Assembly (NCBI GenBank): GCA_021796315.1
Contig: JAJYOH010000018.1
Span: 1-26,217, forward strand
Reading direction: 5' to 3'
Source of the DNA: Chloroflexota bacterium
GTDB lineage: Bacteria > Chloroflexota > Anaerolineae > Anaerolineales > Villigracilaceae
DNA: 26,217 nt
Notes under the pieces: model-generated
What the model was told of the DNA's origin: nothing
Databases searched by the model: none
The model's input: only the letters and a program-made list of their open reading frames with translations
Translations under genes and position numbers: made by a program
Shown: positions 24,125 to 26,217 of the stretch, piece after piece
Layout of the letters: every line of letters starts with the position of its first letter
Numbering within the stretch: position 1 is the stretch's first letter

Positions 24125-24889
24125 ATGGATAAAATTTCTGTTCCAATCATTGAAATGTATAACGTTGAAAAGACTTACTCAACTGAGGCGGGGGATTTCA
24201 ATGCACTCAATGGGATAAATCTTCAAGTGAACTCTGGTGAGTTTTTGGGCGTTGTCGGGAAATCGGGCGCGGGTAAATCTACCTTTCTCAATATGATCAC
24301 CGGCGTGGACCATCTCACATCGGGCGAAGTCATTGTGCATACCGACAAAGATGTGTCTGTTCATCAGCTCAGTGAAGATGAACTGGCTCTCTGGCGCGGA
24401 AAAAACCTTGGCATTATTTTTCAATCGTTTCAGCTTTTACCGATGCTGACCCTGATCGAGAACGTGGTCATGCCGATGGATCTATGCGGCTTGTATCAGC
24501 CGCGTGCCAGCCGCGAGCGTGCGCTTGAATTGTTGAGTCTGGTTGAACTCGAAGATCAGGCTCACAAATTGCCCGGCCAGATTTCCGGCGGACAGCAGCA
24601 ACGCGTGGCGATTGCGCGTGCGCTTGCCAACGATCCGCCCATTCTCGTAGCGGACGAGCCGACCGGCAGCCTGGATTCGATCACGGCTGATCATATCTTC
24701 GATGTGTTCGAGCATCTTGTCCAGGATCGCGGCAAGACCATCATCATGGTCACGCACGATAACGGCCTCGCGCCACGATTCACACGCCACCTGATCATCA
24801 CAGACGGGGAAATGATATCCATGACGGGAGCCGCTAAAAGCGCCGCCCTGAGCCGAGTCGAAGGGTCAAGAAAGAGGCGGACGAAATGA
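24125..24889 (+). CDS. ABC transporter ATP-binding protein (MacB/LolD type)
   Basis: A 254-residue ATPase from ATG 24125; the in-frame ATG at 24098 lies inside the terminator hairpin and is rejected. Walker [10 protein letters not shown] (about 45-53), Q-loop [11 protein letters not shown], intact signature [15 protein letters not shown], Walker [13 protein letters not shown] and switch IMVTHD. The FQ-F-LLP-LT-ENV pattern is typical of the MacB/LolD/FtsE group that partners with FtsX-like permeases, so a permease would be expected downstream of the window. The C-terminal ~20 residues ([20 protein letters not shown]) are outside the domain and partly encoded by a repeat-like block. It overlaps the next gene by ATGA. 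Confidence 0.93.
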   Translation: MDKISVPIIEMYNVEKTYSTEAGDFNALNGINLQVNSGEFLGVVGKSGAGKSTFLNMITGVDHLTSGEVIVHTDKDVSVHQLSEDELALWRGKNLGIIFQSFQLLPMLTLIENVVMPMDLCGLYQPRASRERALELLSLVELEDQAHKLPGQISGGQQQRVAIARALANDPPILVADEPTGSLDSITADHIFDVFEHLVQDRGKTIIMVTHDNGLAPRFTRHLIITDGEMISMTGAAKSAALSRVEGSRKRRTK

Positions 24890-24941
24890 CGACGCCTCAG
24901 GCCGCTCCTTCGGCTTCGCTCGGGACAGGCCCGAAAGCGGC
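24845..24941. repeat. Repeat-like palindromic blocks at the junction of the two ABC genes
   Basis: 24845-24867 (CCCTGAGCCGAGTCGAAGGG core) and 24901-24941 (outer arms GCCGCT/AGCGGC and inner TTCGG/CCGAA) are two imperfect palindromes. They encode the C-terminal tail of the first ATPase and the N-terminal tail of the second, neither of which belongs to the ABC fold. Confidence 0.5.
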
Positions 24942-26217
24942 ATCCGTTAAACATGCCGTCCATCACGCTGACGATATGATCCAGATGCACCACGTGATCA
25001 AAACTTATAAAAATGCCGCCGGCGAATTTGTCGTCTTGAAAGGCGTTGACCTGGCGATTCGTCGCGGTCAATTTGTCGCCATCGTCGGTAAATCTGGCAG
25101 CGGCAAATCCACTTTGTTGAACATGATCACAGGCATCGACCATCCCACAGGCGGCAAGGTCATCGTGAACAACATGGATATTTATTCGGTTTCCGAGAGT
25201 GAGCGTTCCTTGTGGCGCGGTAAGAATTTGGGGATTGTCTTTCAATTCTTCCAGTTGTTGCCGATGTTGACGTTGCTGGAAAATGTGATGCTGCCGATGG
25301 ATTATGTGAATCATCATGATTTCGAGGATCGGCCAAAGCGCGCCATGGAATTATTGGAGATGGTCGGCCTGGCTGACCAGGCTCACAAATTGCCGCTGGC
25401 GGTTTCGACCGGGCAGCAGCAAATGACAGCCATCGCGCGCGCGCTGGCGACTGATGCGCCCTTGCTGGTGGCGGATGAACCGACTGGCAATCTTGATTCA
25501 AAAACTGCAAATCACATTATCGATGTGTTCGACGAGTTGGTGCGGCGCGGCAAGACCATTGTGATGGTGACGCATGATCCGTCCTTGACTGCGAGGGTTT
25601 CGCGCACGATCATTATTTCCGATGGTGAATTAATTGATGAAGCCGTGGCAAAATCCTTGCCGTTGTTGCGTCATCGTCACATGCTGGAAATTACAAAGAA
25701 GGCGCAACGTCTGACGGCGCAACCCGGCGAAGTTGTTTTGGATTGTGGCAAACCGGTTGAAAATTTGTATATTGTTTCGAGCGGCACGGTGAATGTCGAA
25801 AGAAAAAATGGAAAGGCCACAGAAGTGATTTCGCATTTGAAGGCCGGGGAATTCTTTGGCGAGATCGAACTTTTAAAAGGTGGAATGGCAATTGCCGATG
25901 TGCGTGCCGGACACCAGCCCGTTGAATTGCTGACCTTCCCGCGCGAAGATTTTTTGCGGATCATTCAGGAATCGCCGATCACGGCTGAAGCCCTGGGGCG
26001 GATCGTCCAGGACCGTTTGAAAGAGCATGGCGTGTCAGTCAAGGTGAAAAGCGCAAAAGTAAAAAATGAAAGAGGAAAGAAGAAAGTAGTAAGTGGAAAG
26101 AGCAAAACGCAAAGCGCAAAAGGCAGGATGCCGTCCAAAGCAAAGAGGCAAGACGTAACGAACAAGACGAAAAGTGTAAAAACAAAAACAAAAAGAAGCA
26201 AAACCGGCGTGCCGCCC
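24886..26217 (+). CDS. ABC transporter ATP-binding protein fused to a cyclic-nucleotide-binding-like domain (3' end beyond the window)
   Basis: At least 444 codons, open to the window end. After a non-conserved N-tail (residues 1-30), a MacB/LolD-type ATPase: Walker [21 protein letters not shown], Walker [19 protein letters not shown]. Its signature reads VSTGQQQ instead of xSGGQ, so the motif is degenerate. From about residue 265 to 385 comes a cNMP-binding-type beta barrel (AQPGEVVLDCGKPVENLYIVSSGTV ... LKAGEFFGEIELLKGG ... LTFPREDFLRII), followed by a Lys/Ser-rich low-complexity tail from about 385. The usual Arg of the cAMP-binding PBC (after GE...L) is not evident, so the ligand is uncertain. 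Such fusions suggest ligand- or membrane-linked control of the ATPase (inference). Confidence 0.85.
   Translation, partial: MTTPQAAPSASLGTGPKAASVKHAVHHADDMIQMHHVIKTYKNAAGEFVVLKGVDLAIRRGQFVAIVGKSGSGKSTLLNMITGIDHPTGGKVIVNNMDIYSVSESERSLWRGKNLGIVFQFFQLLPMLTLLENVMLPMDYVNHHDFEDRPKRAMELLEMVGLADQAHKLPLAVSTGQQQMTAIARALATDAPLLVADEPTGNLDSKTANHIIDVFDELVRRGKTIVMVTHDPSLTARVSRTIIISDGELIDEAVAKSLPLLRHRHMLEITKKAQRLTAQPGEVVLDCGKPVENLYIVSSGTVNVERKNGKATEVISHLKAGEFFGEIELLKGGMAIADVRAGHQPVELLTFPREDFLRIIQESPITAEALGRIVQDRLKEHGVSVKVKSAKVKNERGKKKVVSGKSKTQSAKGRMPSKAKRQDVTNKTKSVKTKTKRSKTGVPP

Noticed and set aside
23952..24218. 88-codon plus-strand ORF upstream of the first ABC gene
   Set aside because: It spans a promoter and a terminator hairpin and continues out of frame into the ATPase; no ribosome site at its start.
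24691..25317. 208-codon minus-strand ORF across the ABC gene junction
   Set aside because: Antisense to Walker and Q-loop coding sequence; contains the ACPERSRRS-type translation of a known repeat look rather than a protein domain.
26041..26217. A-rich end of the window as non-coding repeat
   Set aside because: The second ABC frame stays open through it, giving a Lys-rich tail, so coding is the simpler reading, although a repeat origin remains possible.

Overview
This 26.2 kb window looks like a chromosomal stretch from a Chloroflexota (Anaerolineae-like) bacterium. That is inferred from the gene mix: a YvcK protein with an N-terminal membrane anchor, a PknB-type kinase among glycolysis genes, acetylornithine/GABA aminotransferase-type and GH38 genes, secreted SH3b proteins, and many small palindromic repeats inside and between genes. 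No rRNA, tRNA, CRISPR array, transposase or phage gene was seen. No gene-free stretch exceeds 300 bases; the longest is about 200 nt (23926-24124) and is regulatory.

Layout. (1) 1-1097, minus: ROK sugar kinase overlapping the start of a PLP aminotransferase that hits a stop at the window edge. (2) 1216-8378, plus: yvcK, gap (frameshifted), pgk, terminator, a transmembrane Ser/Thr kinase, tpiA and a membrane HExxH metalloprotease-like protein, ending in a strong bidirectional hairpin. This is a lower-glycolysis cluster with two regulators (YvcK and a kinase). (3) 8437-13425, minus: repeat-containing SH3b lipoprotein, a methyltransferase split by two adjacent TGA codons, a zinc-ribbon/SH3-like membrane protein that appears split at an A8 run, a TfoX-like protein, a zinc alcohol dehydrogenase and upp. 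(4) 13526-14428, plus: a radical SAM protein. (5) 14414-22371, minus: a probable five-gene run of GH1 beta-glucosidase, GxxExxY protein, a flippase fused to an extracytoplasmic domain, a small SpoT-like HD protein and GH38 alpha-mannosidase, suggesting glycan export/turnover. (6) 22489-23925, minus: membrane zinc-ribbon/NHL protein with its own promoter and terminator. (7) 24125-end, plus: two tandem MacB/LolD-type ABC ATPases, the second fused to a cyclic-nucleotide-binding-like domain and running off the window, preceded by a promoter plus terminator leader.

The most interesting signals are: short perfect palindromes sitting in frame inside enzyme genes (GH1, GH38 twice, ADH, and the ABC junction), like the protein-coding palindromic elements of Rickettsia; a tandem in-frame TGA pair followed at SECIS-like distance by a strong hairpin in a methyltransferase; divergent promoters that place glcK and yvcK transcripts essentially leaderless; and an attenuator-like leader before the ABC genes. 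Several interrupted genes (gap, zinc-ribbon, aminotransferase edge) may be assembly indels, and this should be kept in mind for every frameshift claim.
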